A stretch of 64,000 nt of DNA. It comes from Rubellicoccus peritrichatus (GTDB lineage Bacteria > Verrucomicrobiota > Verrucomicrobiia > Opitutales > Cerasicoccaceae). Numbering within the stretch: the first letter of the stretch is position 1; every line of letters begins with the position of its first letter. Below are positions 1 through 9,478 of the stretch, one piece after another. The position numbers and the translations under genes are program-made. The stretch lies in assembly GCF_033100135.1 (NCBI RefSeq), contig NZ_CP136920.1:5203001-5267000 (forward strand), in the 5' to 3' direction. The notes below the pieces were generated by a model that was not told the DNA's origin, did no database searches, and saw only the letters and a program-made list of their open reading frames with translations.

Positions 1-2968
1 AGAGTTTCTCTCTCGCCTCTATTGGAATCCCGATACCGGTATCCTTGACTTTGAATGTTACAATCTCATGAGCCGCAGAGATAGAAAAACTGACATTACC
101 TGCGGGAGTGAACTTCACTGCATTGCTGAGTAAGTTAAAAATGATCTGTCGAAGCCTGATCGGGTCTCCCTCAACTTCTTTCGGAACGGAATCGGCAATC
201 TGCAACTCGAAATCCAGATTTTTAGTCTTCGCCTCCATTAAAAACAGATTTGCTGCATCAGTGAGCAATTCATGCAGATCAAATCGCTCATAATGCAGTG
301 ACAGCTTGCCTGCTTCAATTTTTGCGAGATCCAATACGTCATTGATCAGGGCACGTAGCATTTCTGAACACTTCACAAGCTGCTCAAGGGAATCCTCCTG
401 ATCATCATCAAGTTCCGTGTCTCCAATCAGTGAAGCGTAACCCAGGACACCATTTAGCGGCGTGTTCAGCTCGTGTGACATATTGGCCAGGAATTGAGTC
501 TTGGCATCATTAGCCGCCTCGGCTTTTTCCAATGCTTCATTGATTGCATGAGTCTTCTGCTCAATCAACTGCTCAAGCTTATCCTGACGACGCTTGAGCG
601 TAAGCATCCGGGCCCGGTGGACCAAATAAACAACCAACGCCAGTAATAGGACACAGAGTAGCCAAAAAAGAGGATGCTCATAAAACCTGTGCGGCAGGCG
701 AAATGCATATGACGCTCCTTTAAGGTTCCAGACACCATCATCATTGGCTGCACGCACGCGAAAAGTATAATCTCCCGGAGATAAGTCTTCATAATTGATC
801 TCCCGGCGATTACCCATCTCACGCCATTCCTCATCGTATCCCTCCAACATTGCCTGGACGCGTAATTCTTCAGGATTGCTCAGGCTTGGAACGGCAAAGT
901 TAAAACTGATATCACGAACACCTGTTGGAAAAATAACAACCCCGGATTCTATTTTATCAGACTCCGGCTCAACTGAATCCACAAAAACTGGTGGTGGATT
1001 TTGATTTACTTCCATTTTGTCTGGATCCACTTGAACGATCCCGGCCAAAGTGGGTATCCACATCTTACCATCACTGTCGGTCAAGGCTACAGAAGGTGCA
1101 GAAACCTCACGAGTCCTCATACCGTCATCTTCTGAAAACAAATGTGGACGCAGATCCACGACCTCACCATTTGCAACACTATCAAGACCGGATTGATCAA
1201 TAGAGTACAGACCGATATTGGAACCGATCCACACTCGCTCATAACGATCTTTGAGCATAAAGAAAACGGGTTCTCCGGGTAATCCATGGCGCGAAGTAAC
1301 AACATCAATCTTTCCATTTCTAAGACGTGCCAAGCCATTGCCCGTAGCCAGCCATGTAGCATTCGGTCCATCATGATAGACATCAAAGACCAAACCGGAT
1401 GGTAAACCATCTTCAGGAGTGATGCCTTTCCACTCTCCATTGGCATACATGACCGCACCGGAACCATTTGTTCCCACCCATAAAATGCCATCCGGGGTTT
1501 CTTCAATGAACAGAATCGTATGGGCCAAAAGTGAATGCTCACTGGCAAGTGTTATGATCTCATCATCTACGATCACTGCCAGTCCTTCTTGAGTTCCTAT
1601 AAGTACGCGACCAGACGAATCGACATAGATTGCCCGAACCCGATTGCTGGGAAGCCCATCCGCCTCGGTGAATACAGTAAACTTCTCTCCATCCCAACGG
1701 GCAATTCCATTGTTAAATTCACCAACCCATACATTTCCATCGTCATCTACGGCTACAGCTCGAAGTTCAGCCCCAGGCAAGCCATCTTTAAGCCCCCAAA
1801 AACGCGGTTCCTTTGTTTTATTGAGCAACCAAAGTCCGCCTTTTCCAGCCACCCAATAATTGTTACCATCCTGAGCAACAGAGAAGATTTGAGTCTCCAG
1901 GGGTTCATCATCCAAATCAACCATGTCGAACTTGCCGCGCTTTAGACGATGTAAACCATCGCTATATGTTCCAATCCAAAGGCCATCTTCTCGTCCAAAG
2001 AGCAGCGACCTGATTGAGACATCCTTATGTTCCTCGTCCATCTCGAATTTCTGCGCCCCGAATTTATTAAAAGCAACAAGCCCATTATCGCCTCCCACCC
2101 AAACAGTGCCATTGGCATCCTCGGCAATTGCGTGCCAATTGTTGCTTTCAACCTCATCCCAGAAATGAGGTCGTTTGAGTTCTTCACCATCCAACACCCA
2201 GACTCCGTCCTCCTGCGTCGCAATCCACAAGCAATCTCCATGATCAAAATGAAGTGCCTGGACTGACACGCCCGCCAAACTTCCAACGCTATCAGGAATC
2301 TTAACGACTTCGTTTTCCAATCTGGCCAGACCTTCATTAGTCCCCATCCAAACATTACCATCCGATGCGACTGCGACAGCATAAACCTCACGCCCAGGAA
2401 GGCCGTTATCTGGAAAAACACCAGTCACATCACGGTCTTTTATTTTTGCAGCGCCAAATCGAGTACCAGCCCACACTTCATTGTCAGGCCCTTCAGCCAG
2501 ACTCAATACAACGGTATTGGGCAAACCTTTCGCAGTGGATATCGATGAAAACTGGCCATTCTTATAGACTGAGATACCTCCACCATTTGTCCCAATCCAT
2601 AAAGAACCATCCGAGTGGGCCAACAAGGACCATACACCGCTATTATGCAACCCGGGAATGGTATTAGCCATGAACACCTTAAAATCCACACCATCAAAAC
2701 GAACCAGCCCATGGTAAGTCCCCAACCAAAGGTAACCGTCACTGGATTGAGCAATAGACAGAACTGCCCTTGAAGGCAAGCCATCACGCACTCCCCACTC
2801 CTCATGAACATTACGATTACCAACCGGTGATCCTTCGGCAGTAGGAAGGACATTAAAAGCGTGGCTTGTATTTTGCCATGGAAGGCTACCTACCAACAGC
2901 AGTTTAATCATGACCAACAGTGTATGGCCATTCAGTAGATTTCCTTTTCTAGGTGCGTCGAACATCAT
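1..2968 (-). CDS. Propeller-type sensor histidine kinase, C-terminus cut by window edge
   Basis: Membrane sensor kinase open through the left edge; 989 codons are visible and the frame is uninterrupted where I translated it. A signal-like hydrophobic stretch (about residues 17-33) is followed by many two-component-regulator propeller repeats with the recurring WxGTxxG pattern (about 45-640). Then come a Y_Y_Y-type beta domain (about 690-755), one membrane helix (about 763-783), a short coiled linker and a HisKA domain with SHELNTPLNG, where phospho-acceptor His832 is encoded at 473-475. The ATPase domain shows the N box (NLLSNAVKF) and the G1 box DTGIGIP before the edge; a receiver domain could lie outside. 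Such sensors in PVC bacteria and Bacteroidetes often sense oligosaccharides. The ligand here is unknown. Start chosen at the first of two adjacent ATGs; an internal ATG at 2911 would also leave a signal peptide. Confidence 0.9.
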   Translation of the reverse strand, partial: MMFDAPRKGNLLNGHTLLVMIKLLLVGSLPWQNTSHAFNVLPTAEGSPVGNRNVHEEWGVRDGLPSRAVLSIAQSSDGYLWLGTYHGLVRFDGVDFKVFMANTIPGLHNSGVWSLLAHSDGSLWIGTNGGGISVYKNGQFSSISTAKGLPNTVVLSLAEGPDNEVWAGTRFGAAKIKDRDVTGVFPDNGLPGREVYAVAVASDGNVWMGTNEGLARLENEVVKIPDSVGSLAGVSVQALHFDHGDCLWIATQEDGVWVLDGEELKRPHFWDEVESNNWHAIAEDANGTVWVGGDNGLVAFNKFGAQKFEMDEEHKDVSIRSLLFGREDGLWIGTYSDGLHRLKRGKFDMVDLDDEPLETQIFSVAQDGNNYWVAGKGGLWLLNKTKEPRFWGLKDGLPGAELRAVAVDDDGNVWVGEFNNGIARWDGEKFTVFTEADGLPSNRVRAIYVDSSGRVLIGTQEGLAVIVDDEIITLASEHSLLAHTILFIEETPDGILWVGTNGSGAVMYANGEWKGITPEDGLPSGLVFDVYHDGPNATWLATGNGLARLRNGKIDVVTSRHGLPGEPVFFMLKDRYERVWIGSNIGLYSIDQSGLDSVANGEVVDLRPHLFSEDDGMRTREVSAPSVALTDSDGKMWIPTLAGIVQVDPDKMEVNQNPPPVFVDSVEPESDKIESGVVIFPTGVRDISFNFAVPSLSNPEELRVQAMLEGYDEEWREMGNRREINYEDLSPGDYTFRVRAANDDGVWNLKGASYAFRLPHRFYEHPLFWLLCVLLLALVVYLVHRARMLTLKRRQDKLEQLIEQKTHAINEALEKAEAANDAKTQFLANMSHELNTPLNGVLGYASLIGDTELDDDQEDSLEQLVKCSEMLRALINDVLDLAKIEAGKLSLHYERFDLHELLTDAANLFLMEAKTKNLDFELQIADSVPKEVEGDPIRLRQIIFNLLSNAVKFTPAGNVSFSISAAHEIVTFKVKDTGIGIPIEAREKL

Positions 2969-3099
2969 CAAGTAGCAGCGTCTCTAAGATGACTTCCGGA
3001 GTGGTTTCCGTGCAATCTGCAAATTCATGTAATCATTCGTGTCATCCGTATATTTTAGGGGCAAGCCATGGATTGTGAGTTTATAAAAATAACATTTAA

Positions 3100-5355
3100 T
3101 TAACCTTGCTTCGGCTCTTGTCGCATTAGTTTTTTCACTTCGCGAAAGATTTTTTTGTGGTCAGGGCGTTCCTCGGCAGGGCCAAAACGCAATCGCTCAA
3201 GGTGCTCAAACACACCGCGCCAACGTTGTTTCTCTTCACTATTCAAGCGTCCTTCAGAACGTGCCCATACAGGGCGAAACTTCACGAGTAATTTACCAGC
3301 ACGTTTACGAATGGGATCTCCGCCCATAAGCGTAGTGATCGTGCCGCTACGTGATGCCAATTTCCGCAACCAAACCCATAGTGAACGAATCGCAATAATC
3401 CCAAAACAAAAAATGGAAATCGTCAGTAATATCCTAATAATTTTTTCACGATCCCATCCGCTTAATAACCACTGCTTAAAGTCATTCCAATAAGACAAAA
3501 GCTCACGTTTAAAGCTTTCATAAAAAGCAACTGAGTAATTCTTGATATCATCGGCCATCTCGATCTGATCAGACTGATCAAAATTAACAACGCGACGGTA
3601 CCAAACCATACGCAAACTATCAACCCAGGCAGACCAACCAGCGATCGTTTGAATACTACCTACAGACTGCGATAAAGATTGTAGCCCGGCTATGCCAGCC
3701 GCAGGAGTTGGATCAACTCGGAACCAGTTTCCCTGACCATCATAAGTCTCTGCCCACGCATGACCAAAGCTGTTGTTCACAATAAGATAGTCCTCGTAGT
3801 CATTCCAATTCGCTCCGGCAAAACCTGCGATCGCACGAGTAGGAAAACCAGCCGTTCGGCAAAGTAGAACGTATGCACCAGTAAAGTGCTCACACCAGCC
3901 TCTCTTGGCATCCTGCATCCATGCAATCAAGGGGTCACCTTCGACTTGAGTGACTGAAGTTTGCGTATCATAAGTATAATTTTCAGCTAACCAAACACGG
4001 GCGCGCTGCGAGAATTCATGCGCATCAATGACTTCTCCTTGCGTCAGTTCATCAACCACTCCCTGCAGGTATTCATTGATCTCTGGATTATTCGGGACAA
4101 CAAGCGTGGTCAACGGGTATGCAACTGGTGGCTTACCGCGAGGTTGTGGAATTGGCCCGGAGGTATTATCCAAAACAGCTCGATCGGCATTCGTGGTCGG
4201 AATACGATCACTCGGACGCATCCCTGAAACACTGTAGCCAAAGACATTGGAAGGAACCTGTTCAAGCATGATCACCTCAGTCTGTATATATGGCCAGAAC
4301 TTGGCTTTCTTGGCGAAACGGATCACATCAAACGAACCTAGGAGTGGAAGATAACGACTGGTGTCTCCTTCAAGATAAAACACCCAGTCATCTTCTATGG
4401 AACGCGTGGCTCGCCCTGTCAGCCTTTCAGGATACATCGTTCCCTCCATTGCAATGCGCCCCGCCTGCTTCAGGGAATTCGATACCTGAAATGCACCGTC
4501 ACGGTATTCATCCAGAACCACCATGCGCCAAAAAGGTCGCGATGGAACATTGTCAAGGTCCGGAACCTGAACCCGAAGGGCAATACTGTCGTCAGCAGAA
4601 AGGCTGTTCACATCGCCAATCTTAATATGCTCACTGAAGCCGATCTTACCGCTGCCTTCGATCTGCAAAAATGGAAGTGCCTGATCCATTCGAAAACGTG
4701 GCATCAAAACAAAGATCAGACTACTGATGGAAACGAGACCAACGAAAAGCCCACCCGCAAAGGCGATCAAACGAAAATCAAGACCATGAGCCAGACGAGA
4801 AAGGAATCTGGACCAACGAAAATGCTTAAAGTCCTCAGCACCTAAAAGTCGCGTCTTACTCGTCTCAAGCAAATTGATCAGAAACAGAAGTGCCATCGCC
4901 GCAGGTGTGAAGATCAACATCTGGAAGGCGAAGAGCAGCGACACCGTCATAACACCTTTTACAACAAGAGTGAACAGACAGAGTAGGACCAACTGTAAAT
5001 CCTCACGCGCTTTTCGATATTGAAAGGCCCGAAAAATCGTCAAGAGCATGACCATGCGGACCATTGGCTTGAGGAACTCAACTCCATGCAGCACGAAGTC
5101 TCCGATGATAAAAACAATTAACAATGGGTTGGCAAACTTCCAAAACGTTTCCGGCAGACGACTTGGCAGCCCTGGCCAGAGCATGGAGGCAATCAACATC
5201 AAAGAAAAGGCGAGCAAGACCGGTTCCGCGCTCATCTCCAAACCAAAGAGCGCCCAGATCGCAATCAGAGAAATGAACTGGCCAAGGAGCCACTTCAGCT
5301 GGTGCAGCTCGTCAGTGTTGAGCCGTACCCGCGATTGTACTGCTGATGATAGCAT
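3100..5355 (-). CDS. TgpA-like membrane transglutaminase/protease (DUF3488-Transglut_core-DUF4129)
   Basis: 751-aa polytopic inner-membrane protein. The N-terminal ~220 residues hold several hydrophobic helices (DUF3488 type). The papain-like transglutaminase core follows, with a complete Cys488 (RGWCEHF), His532 (FGHAWAE), Asp548 (RVDPTPA) triad. A further membrane helix near 650 precedes a charged C-terminal tail of DUF4129 type. It is the third gene of a MoxR-DUF58-transglutaminase cluster, a recurrent arrangement in which the AAA+ and vWA-like partners are thought to act on membrane-associated proteins. The substrate is unknown. Its start overlaps the end of the DUF58 gene by 44 bp, which suggests translational coupling. 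Confidence 0.92.
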   Translation of the reverse strand: MLSSAVQSRVRLNTDELHQLKWLLGQFISLIAIWALFGLEMSAEPVLLAFSLMLIASMLWPGLPSRLPETFWKFANPLLIVFIIGDFVLHGVEFLKPMVRMVMLLTIFRAFQYRKAREDLQLVLLCLFTLVVKGVMTVSLLFAFQMLIFTPAAMALLFLINLLETSKTRLLGAEDFKHFRWSRFLSRLAHGLDFRLIAFAGGLFVGLVSISSLIFVLMPRFRMDQALPFLQIEGSGKIGFSEHIKIGDVNSLSADDSIALRVQVPDLDNVPSRPFWRMVVLDEYRDGAFQVSNSLKQAGRIAMEGTMYPERLTGRATRSIEDDWVFYLEGDTSRYLPLLGSFDVIRFAKKAKFWPYIQTEVIMLEQVPSNVFGYSVSGMRPSDRIPTTNADRAVLDNTSGPIPQPRGKPPVAYPLTTLVVPNNPEINEYLQGVVDELTQGEVIDAHEFSQRARVWLAENYTYDTQTSVTQVEGDPLIAWMQDAKRGWCEHFTGAYVLLCRTAGFPTRAIAGFAGANWNDYEDYLIVNNSFGHAWAETYDGQGNWFRVDPTPAAGIAGLQSLSQSVGSIQTIAGWSAWVDSLRMVWYRRVVNFDQSDQIEMADDIKNYSVAFYESFKRELLSYWNDFKQWLLSGWDREKIIRILLTISIFCFGIIAIRSLWVWLRKLASRSGTITTLMGGDPIRKRAGKLLVKFRPVWARSEGRLNSEEKQRWRGVFEHLERLRFGPAEERPDHKKIFREVKKLMRQEPKQG

Positions 5356-6475
5356 TGACTTCGCCGCCCACTCCCGGACGGAAGGTTATGAGATTACGCC
5401 CTCCTGTGTCAGGAGAGGGAGAATAATGATCTGCTGTCTCGATAATGGCAAGATGCTCCAAAAAATTCTGCAAATCGTGTAACCGCTTGAGTGGCTGTAG
5501 AGGTTCATCATTGACCGCGACTGCGAGCAAACGACCGTCACGGAATAAATCTTCAGCTAAACTCGCAACAAACGAGCAGAGCAATTCGAACTGCGGCTCA
5601 GTTGTCCAAAGCGACTTTGATGTTTCCATGAAAAGAACAAAACCGTCACGATTCTCTTCCGCCATCTGCCTGACAACGAGCTGCTTTTGCCGGGCACTGG
5701 CTTTCCAGTGAACCAGACGCTGGGGATCACCACGGTGGTAACGCCGAATATTGATCAATTCATTCCCGGCGCCAGGACGGCGATTTGTCTCGCCCGGGAT
5801 ATGAGAATGGTGACCGCCGGGAGGCTCAAAGTCATACTCAACCCGACTGGGCAAAACTACGACATCGCGTTTGATCCCACCCCCGACTGTCTTACGCAAA
5901 AAACCAAAGGGAAATTGGGATTCCAAACCGGATATCTTAATCGTTTCATGACCACGTTTCAAAGGATGAAACATCCAGTCCAGAACAATGTTTTTGCCCG
6001 GATTCAAACGGTCTTCCAAATGAACGCGATCGACACCCTTGGTTTCTTTTGTCGTGACATTGAACCACAAGCTGTAAGTCGGCAGAATTTTCTTTGAATT
6101 ACTCAGCTCGATTTGAAGGAGAGCAGGATCATTCGCCCGAAAGTGCGGAGGCTGGCGCAGCCTCCATCGCGTTCCCTTGAAATTCAGCCAGGAAAGAAAG
6201 CCACTCAGAATCAGGCTGGAAAGCAGGAGCGACAAGGCCATGAAAAGAATATTGCTCGATGTATTGTAAGCCGCAGAGCCGAGTCCAAGCGCAACCAGAA
6301 TCAACACATAACCTGCAGGTGTTGGCACAATCCGGTGCCCCTCAGGGGGAACCAGCATCAACCAGAGGAGCCGCCAAAACTGTCCACCCTTACCTAGTCG
6401 CTTAGAGAAAAACCCCGGGTCCGCCCAATCTCCGGCGACTTGTGGTGGCTTCGGATTTATTGCAGTCGCGGACAT
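5312..6475 (-). CDS. DUF58 domain protein, membrane anchored
   Basis: 387-aa partner of the MoxR ATPase. Two hydrophobic segments (about 55-95) place it in the membrane. The DUF58 hallmark lies at about residues 235-262, with the GAGNELINIRRYHRGD and HWKASAR elements; this region belongs to a vWA-like fold in known family members. It lies 9 bp downstream of the moxR-like gene and overlaps the transglutaminase gene, so the three genes form one transcription unit. Its exact biochemical role is not known. Confidence 0.92.
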   Translation of the reverse strand: MSATAINPKPPQVAGDWADPGFFSKRLGKGGQFWRLLWLMLVPPEGHRIVPTPAGYVLILVALGLGSAAYNTSSNILFMALSLLLSSLILSGFLSWLNFKGTRWRLRQPPHFRANDPALLQIELSNSKKILPTYSLWFNVTTKETKGVDRVHLEDRLNPGKNIVLDWMFHPLKRGHETIKISGLESQFPFGFLRKTVGGGIKRDVVVLPSRVEYDFEPPGGHHSHIPGETNRRPGAGNELINIRRYHRGDPQRLVHWKASARQKQLVVRQMAEENRDGFVLFMETSKSLWTTEPQFELLCSFVASLAEDLFRDGRLLAVAVNDEPLQPLKRLHDLQNFLEHLAIIETADHYSPSPDTGGRNLITFRPGVGGEVNAIISSTIAGTAQH

Positions 6476-6484
6476 AGCGGCGAA

Positions 6485-7462
6485 TCAATCCGGAAGCTTA
6501 ACCGTATCCAACAGCTTGTTTAAAATGCCTTCCACAGCGCGGCGCTCCTCCAGTGGATCGGAACTCTGACGCCGTAAACTCAGGCGGTGGGTAAATACGG
6601 GTTTGAGGACGAATGAAACATCTTCCGGCACAACAAAACCCCTTCCCTGATAAAGTGCATAAGCTTGCGATGCTGCTTTCAGCGCAATGGTCCCACGGGT
6701 ACTAACCCCGTTCAGAAATTCACTTTCAGTCCTTGTTGCGGTGGCAAATCGAAGCATGTAGTGAAGGATGCTTTCTTCGACGAAAACCTGCGGAGAAAAA
6801 TGCTGAATCTCAGCGACTTCCTGGCGTGTCAGAACGGGCTCAATATCGATGGTGTCATAGCTTTGGCGACTGACGCGGTTGGCCAGAATTTCCATTTCAA
6901 ATTGATAATCTGGATACCCCATTTGCAGGCGCATCAGAAAGCGGTCCATCTGGCTCTCCGGCAACGGAAAAGTGCCCTCATAATCAACCGGATTTTGTGT
7001 AGCAAATACAGTAAACGGCTGCCCAACGTTGTAAGTCTGGCCATCGACCGAGACCTTGCCACGGTCCATGACTTCTAGCAATGCACTTTGCGTCTTGGGG
7101 GTGGTTCGATTGATTTCGTCAGCTAGAACCACATTTCCGAAAATTGGCCCTTTCTTGAAAACAAACTCCTTCATCTGCTCATCGTAAATCGAGACGCCAA
7201 TCACGTCACTAGGAAGCAAGTCACTGGTAAACTGGATTCTGGAAAATGAGCAATCAAGCGAACGAGCCAGACAGTAGGCCAGAGTGGTCTTCCCAAGGCC
7301 GGGAAGGTCTTCAATCAGAACATGCCCTCCTGCAACCAGACTGACCAGAACCTGGTCGATTACCTCATCCTTGCCCCGAATCACCTTGGCGATGTTCGAT
7401 TTGAGTTTCTGCATCGACTCCTTAATGCGCGGAGCAGGGATTGGGCGTGTCGTCTGACTCAT
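6485..7462 (-). CDS. MoxR-family AAA+ ATPase
   Basis: 325-aa AAA+ ATPase. Walker A GLGKTT is at residues 55-60, Walker B VVLADEIN with Asp115-Glu116, and the sensor-1 region [11 protein letters not shown] near 155. The length fits the MoxR family. As first gene of the unit it probably drives conformational or assembly work on the DUF58 and transglutaminase partners, as proposed for MoxR proteins elsewhere. About 250 bp of AT-rich intergenic DNA upstream (7463-7719) should hold the promoter; I see no further gene there. Confidence 0.95.
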   Translation of the reverse strand: MSQTTRPIPAPRIKESMQKLKSNIAKVIRGKDEVIDQVLVSLVAGGHVLIEDLPGLGKTTLAYCLARSLDCSFSRIQFTSDLLPSDVIGVSIYDEQMKEFVFKKGPIFGNVVLADEINRTTPKTQSALLEVMDRGKVSVDGQTYNVGQPFTVFATQNPVDYEGTFPLPESQMDRFLMRLQMGYPDYQFEMEILANRVSRQSYDTIDIEPVLTRQEVAEIQHFSPQVFVEESILHYMLRFATATRTESEFLNGVSTRGTIALKAASQAYALYQGRGFVVPEDVSFVLKPVFTHRLSLRRQSSDPLEERRAVEGILNKLLDTVKLPD

Positions 7463-7719
7463 ATTTGGTTCTAATTATAACTACAATATCACCTAATTGT
7501 TCCGTCAAAATCCATGACGAACCGCAAAGCATACCTCAAATCCGCATATTCGCACTTATTATCGGCCTATTTACAATTTTCTGAAATCCAAAGTTGTGTG
7601 CGATCAACATGAGCTTTAGGAGGAAAAACCCTATTATTGCCATACTCCAAAGCGATTGCAAGCCGTTGAATAGCAAACTTTAACGTAGAGTGAACTGGAA
7701 GCTTGTTCTACTTTTCTCC

Positions 7720-8610
7720 TCAAGAGTCCTTTTCGAGCAATTCGATCAATTTTTTGTCAGTTGAAGCGTCCCATGAAGCAACTCCCTCTTCTGAAAACAG
7801 CTCACGCGGCAGCTCCTCATCGAAAACTGAATAAACCCGAACCATAACGGTCATGGAACCATCCTGTAAATCGACAATCTCCAGGCGACGCGGGCGAATT
7901 CTGGGAACGCCATCATCGCTGCCCACATTCTCATGGTGAGCGGCATTGACTGTTTTCACCATCGTTCCAGTGCGGTCGTAATAATCGGAACGAAGGAAAC
8001 GTTGATTATCTTTGGCCAGGTAAACGCGGCGCTTTGAGTAAATGCTCTGGTCTCGAAGCGTCGGGTCATCGTAGCGGCTTTCAATCACGATTGTTCCGAC
8101 ACCCCGCACCATTGCACTCCCGATCTTACGATGACTCCAATCGTGCTTATCATCGTCGTAAATATCCTCCATATTCCAGTCACTTGGCCCAAAAGCCCGG
8201 CGCCGGGCCATTCCATCAACTTCCTCCAAGGCGCCATCTTCACCCGATTTCAAAAAGAGCTTAGTCGCTTTGCCAGGTTGCTGGATGCTCAGCAAAGTCG
8301 TCGACTCATGGCCATAACGAGGAAGTATTCGCCAAACACCCCGAGTGTCCTGATCATCGTATTCATACATCAACAGCCATTGGTCAGTATGGATTTCGCC
8401 ATTTTTCTCCACACGGACCATGACATAGAGCTCAGCATGGCTGTTGACCTGAAAAGCGCTCTCGACACCGCGCACGACACTCTCCGCGCTTTGTGGAAAC
8501 GGACGAAATCCGCTGAACAACACCAGCATAAGTATGATGGTGGAAGCAGTAATGAAACGATGAGACTGGCTGTTTTTCATGCTAATGAAAAATGTGGCTA
8601 TTTTCGCCAT
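7720..8610 (-). CDS. Exported LolA-like / outer-membrane lipoprotein-sorting-family protein
   Basis: 296-aa exported protein. A signal peptide covers the first ~45 residues (MKNSQSHRF, then a hydrophobic run ending before AESVVRGVE). The body resembles the LolA-like family annotated as outer membrane lipoprotein-sorting proteins (a beta sheet with DQWLLMYEYDD, WRILPRYGH and FGPSDWNMEDI segments). The family often sits beside RND/MMPL transporters and TetR regulators. Here a TetR gene is divergent but no transporter is present. Start taken at 8610 because a GAGAG ribosome-binding stretch lies about 8 nt upstream; an ATG at 8643 is in frame. Family assignment is moderate. Confidence 0.7.
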   Translation of the reverse strand: MAKIATFFISMKNSQSHRFITASTIILMLVLFSGFRPFPQSAESVVRGVESAFQVNSHAELYVMVRVEKNGEIHTDQWLLMYEYDDQDTRGVWRILPRYGHESTTLLSIQQPGKATKLFLKSGEDGALEEVDGMARRRAFGPSDWNMEDIYDDDKHDWSHRKIGSAMVRGVGTIVIESRYDDPTLRDQSIYSKRRVYLAKDNQRFLRSDYYDRTGTMVKTVNAAHHENVGSDDGVPRIRPRRLEIVDLQDGSMTVMVRVYSVFDEELPRELFSEEGVASWDASTDKKLIELLEKDS

Positions 8611-8770
8611 GGTCAAACTCTCTTCTGAATTATTGGCGTCCACAAGAATTGCACGTCATAGCTCTCAGACAAACAGCCACCCCTTCTTTAGAAAGGAAAA
8701 AATATATTTAGAAAATTCCAAGGCACAACGTAATGAACTTTTTAGATTTACAATTTCTGAGAAAAAGAGC

Positions 8771-8799
8771 TTGACCGACCGGTCGGACTAGAGCATTAT
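8771..8799 (+). promoter_or_regulatory. Putative tetR promoter overlapping its operator
   Basis: TTGACC (8771-8776) and CATTAT (8794-8799) are separated by 17 bp, a good sigma70-like pair. The predicted start site near 8806 is about 2 nt before the tetR ATG at 8808, so the message would be leaderless or nearly so. The palindromic operator fills the -35 edge and spacer, a layout that fits autorepression. Inferred from sequence only. Confidence 0.45.
8775..8786. promoter_or_regulatory. TetR operator O1
   Basis: Perfect 12-bp palindrome CCGACCGGTCGG in the divergent LolA-like/tetR intergenic region, 21 nt before the tetR start. The same 15-mer TGACCGACCGGTCGG recurs at 9419-9433 before the hydrolase operon. 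The duplication around a TetR gene makes it the probable binding site. Confidence 0.75.
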
Positions 8800-8807
8800 C
8801 TCAAACT

Positions 8808-9380
8808 ATGCCCACAAGCACCGCCAACACAAACAAGCGCAATGAGATCATTGAAGTAGCATCCAAGCTCTTCTATGAGCAGGGTTACCATCGGACAGGC
8901 GTACAACAGATAATCGAAGGAGCCGGAGCTGCCAAGGGCACTTTCTACGCGCACTTTAAGTCCAAAGAAGAACTTGGAGTAATTTGGCTGAGAACCCGTC
9001 ACACAAAGTGGAATACGTCGCTGGTTGAATTCTTGAAGGACAAGGATGTTGCTAGCGAAAAAATTCTCGCCGTATTCGATTTTCTTGGCAAATGGATGAA
9101 AGATTGCGACTTCCGTGGCTGCGCTTTTCTTAATACACTTGCTGAAACTCCCGATCCGAATAATCCACTTCGCAATGAGATTGCTGGGCATAAACAAAAA
9201 TTACTTGAGCTTTTTCAAAGGCTAATCGCGGAGCATCAAACCAAGCTCCCCAAGGACAAATGTCAGAATCTGGCAGCCAGTGTTTTCCTTCTTTTCGAAG
9301 GCACGCTGGTTGAGATGCAAAACTTTCGCGATACGTGGCCACTTGAAGCTGCCAAATCCCAGCTTGCGCGGATGCTTTGA
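8808..9380 (+). CDS. TetR/AcrR family transcriptional repressor
   Basis: 190-aa regulator. The N-terminal helix-turn-helix (about residues 10-55) carries typical TetR features: ASKLFYEQGYHRTGVQQI, then GAAKGTFYAHFKSKEELG. The C-terminal ligand domain contains FRGCAFLNTLAE, which resembles the YxaF/LmrA-like branch. It is flanked by two near-identical palindromes, one over its own promoter and one before the operon downstream. It therefore probably represses itself and the hydrolase-DUF1348-PPOX operon until an inducer binds. The inducer is unknown. Confidence 0.92.
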   Translation: MPTSTANTNKRNEIIEVASKLFYEQGYHRTGVQQIIEGAGAAKGTFYAHFKSKEELGVIWLRTRHTKWNTSLVEFLKDKDVASEKILAVFDFLGKWMKDCDFRGCAFLNTLAETPDPNNPLRNEIAGHKQKLLELFQRLIAEHQTKLPKDKCQNLAASVFLLFEGTLVEMQNFRDTWPLEAAKSQLARML

Positions 9381-9420
9381 ATCAGAAAATGAACTGACTC
9401 TTTTTTTTTGACCAACAATG

Positions 9421-9434
9421 ACCGACCGGTCGGT
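9421..9434. promoter_or_regulatory. TetR operator O2
   Basis: Perfect 14-bp palindrome ACCGACCGGTCGGT in the 98-bp gap between tetR and the hydrolase gene, 44 nt before the hydrolase ATG. It shares TGACCGACCGGTCGG with O1. A TTGACC at 9408-9413 could be a -35 box, but I find no well-spaced -10 element. Confidence 0.75.
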
Positions 9435-9478
9435 TTTATGCATTTCTTGTATAAACAACAATCGAATCAAACATAAAA

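Noticed and set aside
3015-3060. ATTCGTGTCATCCGT-like sequence near the left gene cluster, similar in style to dispersed repeats
   Set aside because: Too short and no second arm or close copy in the window; could be chance.
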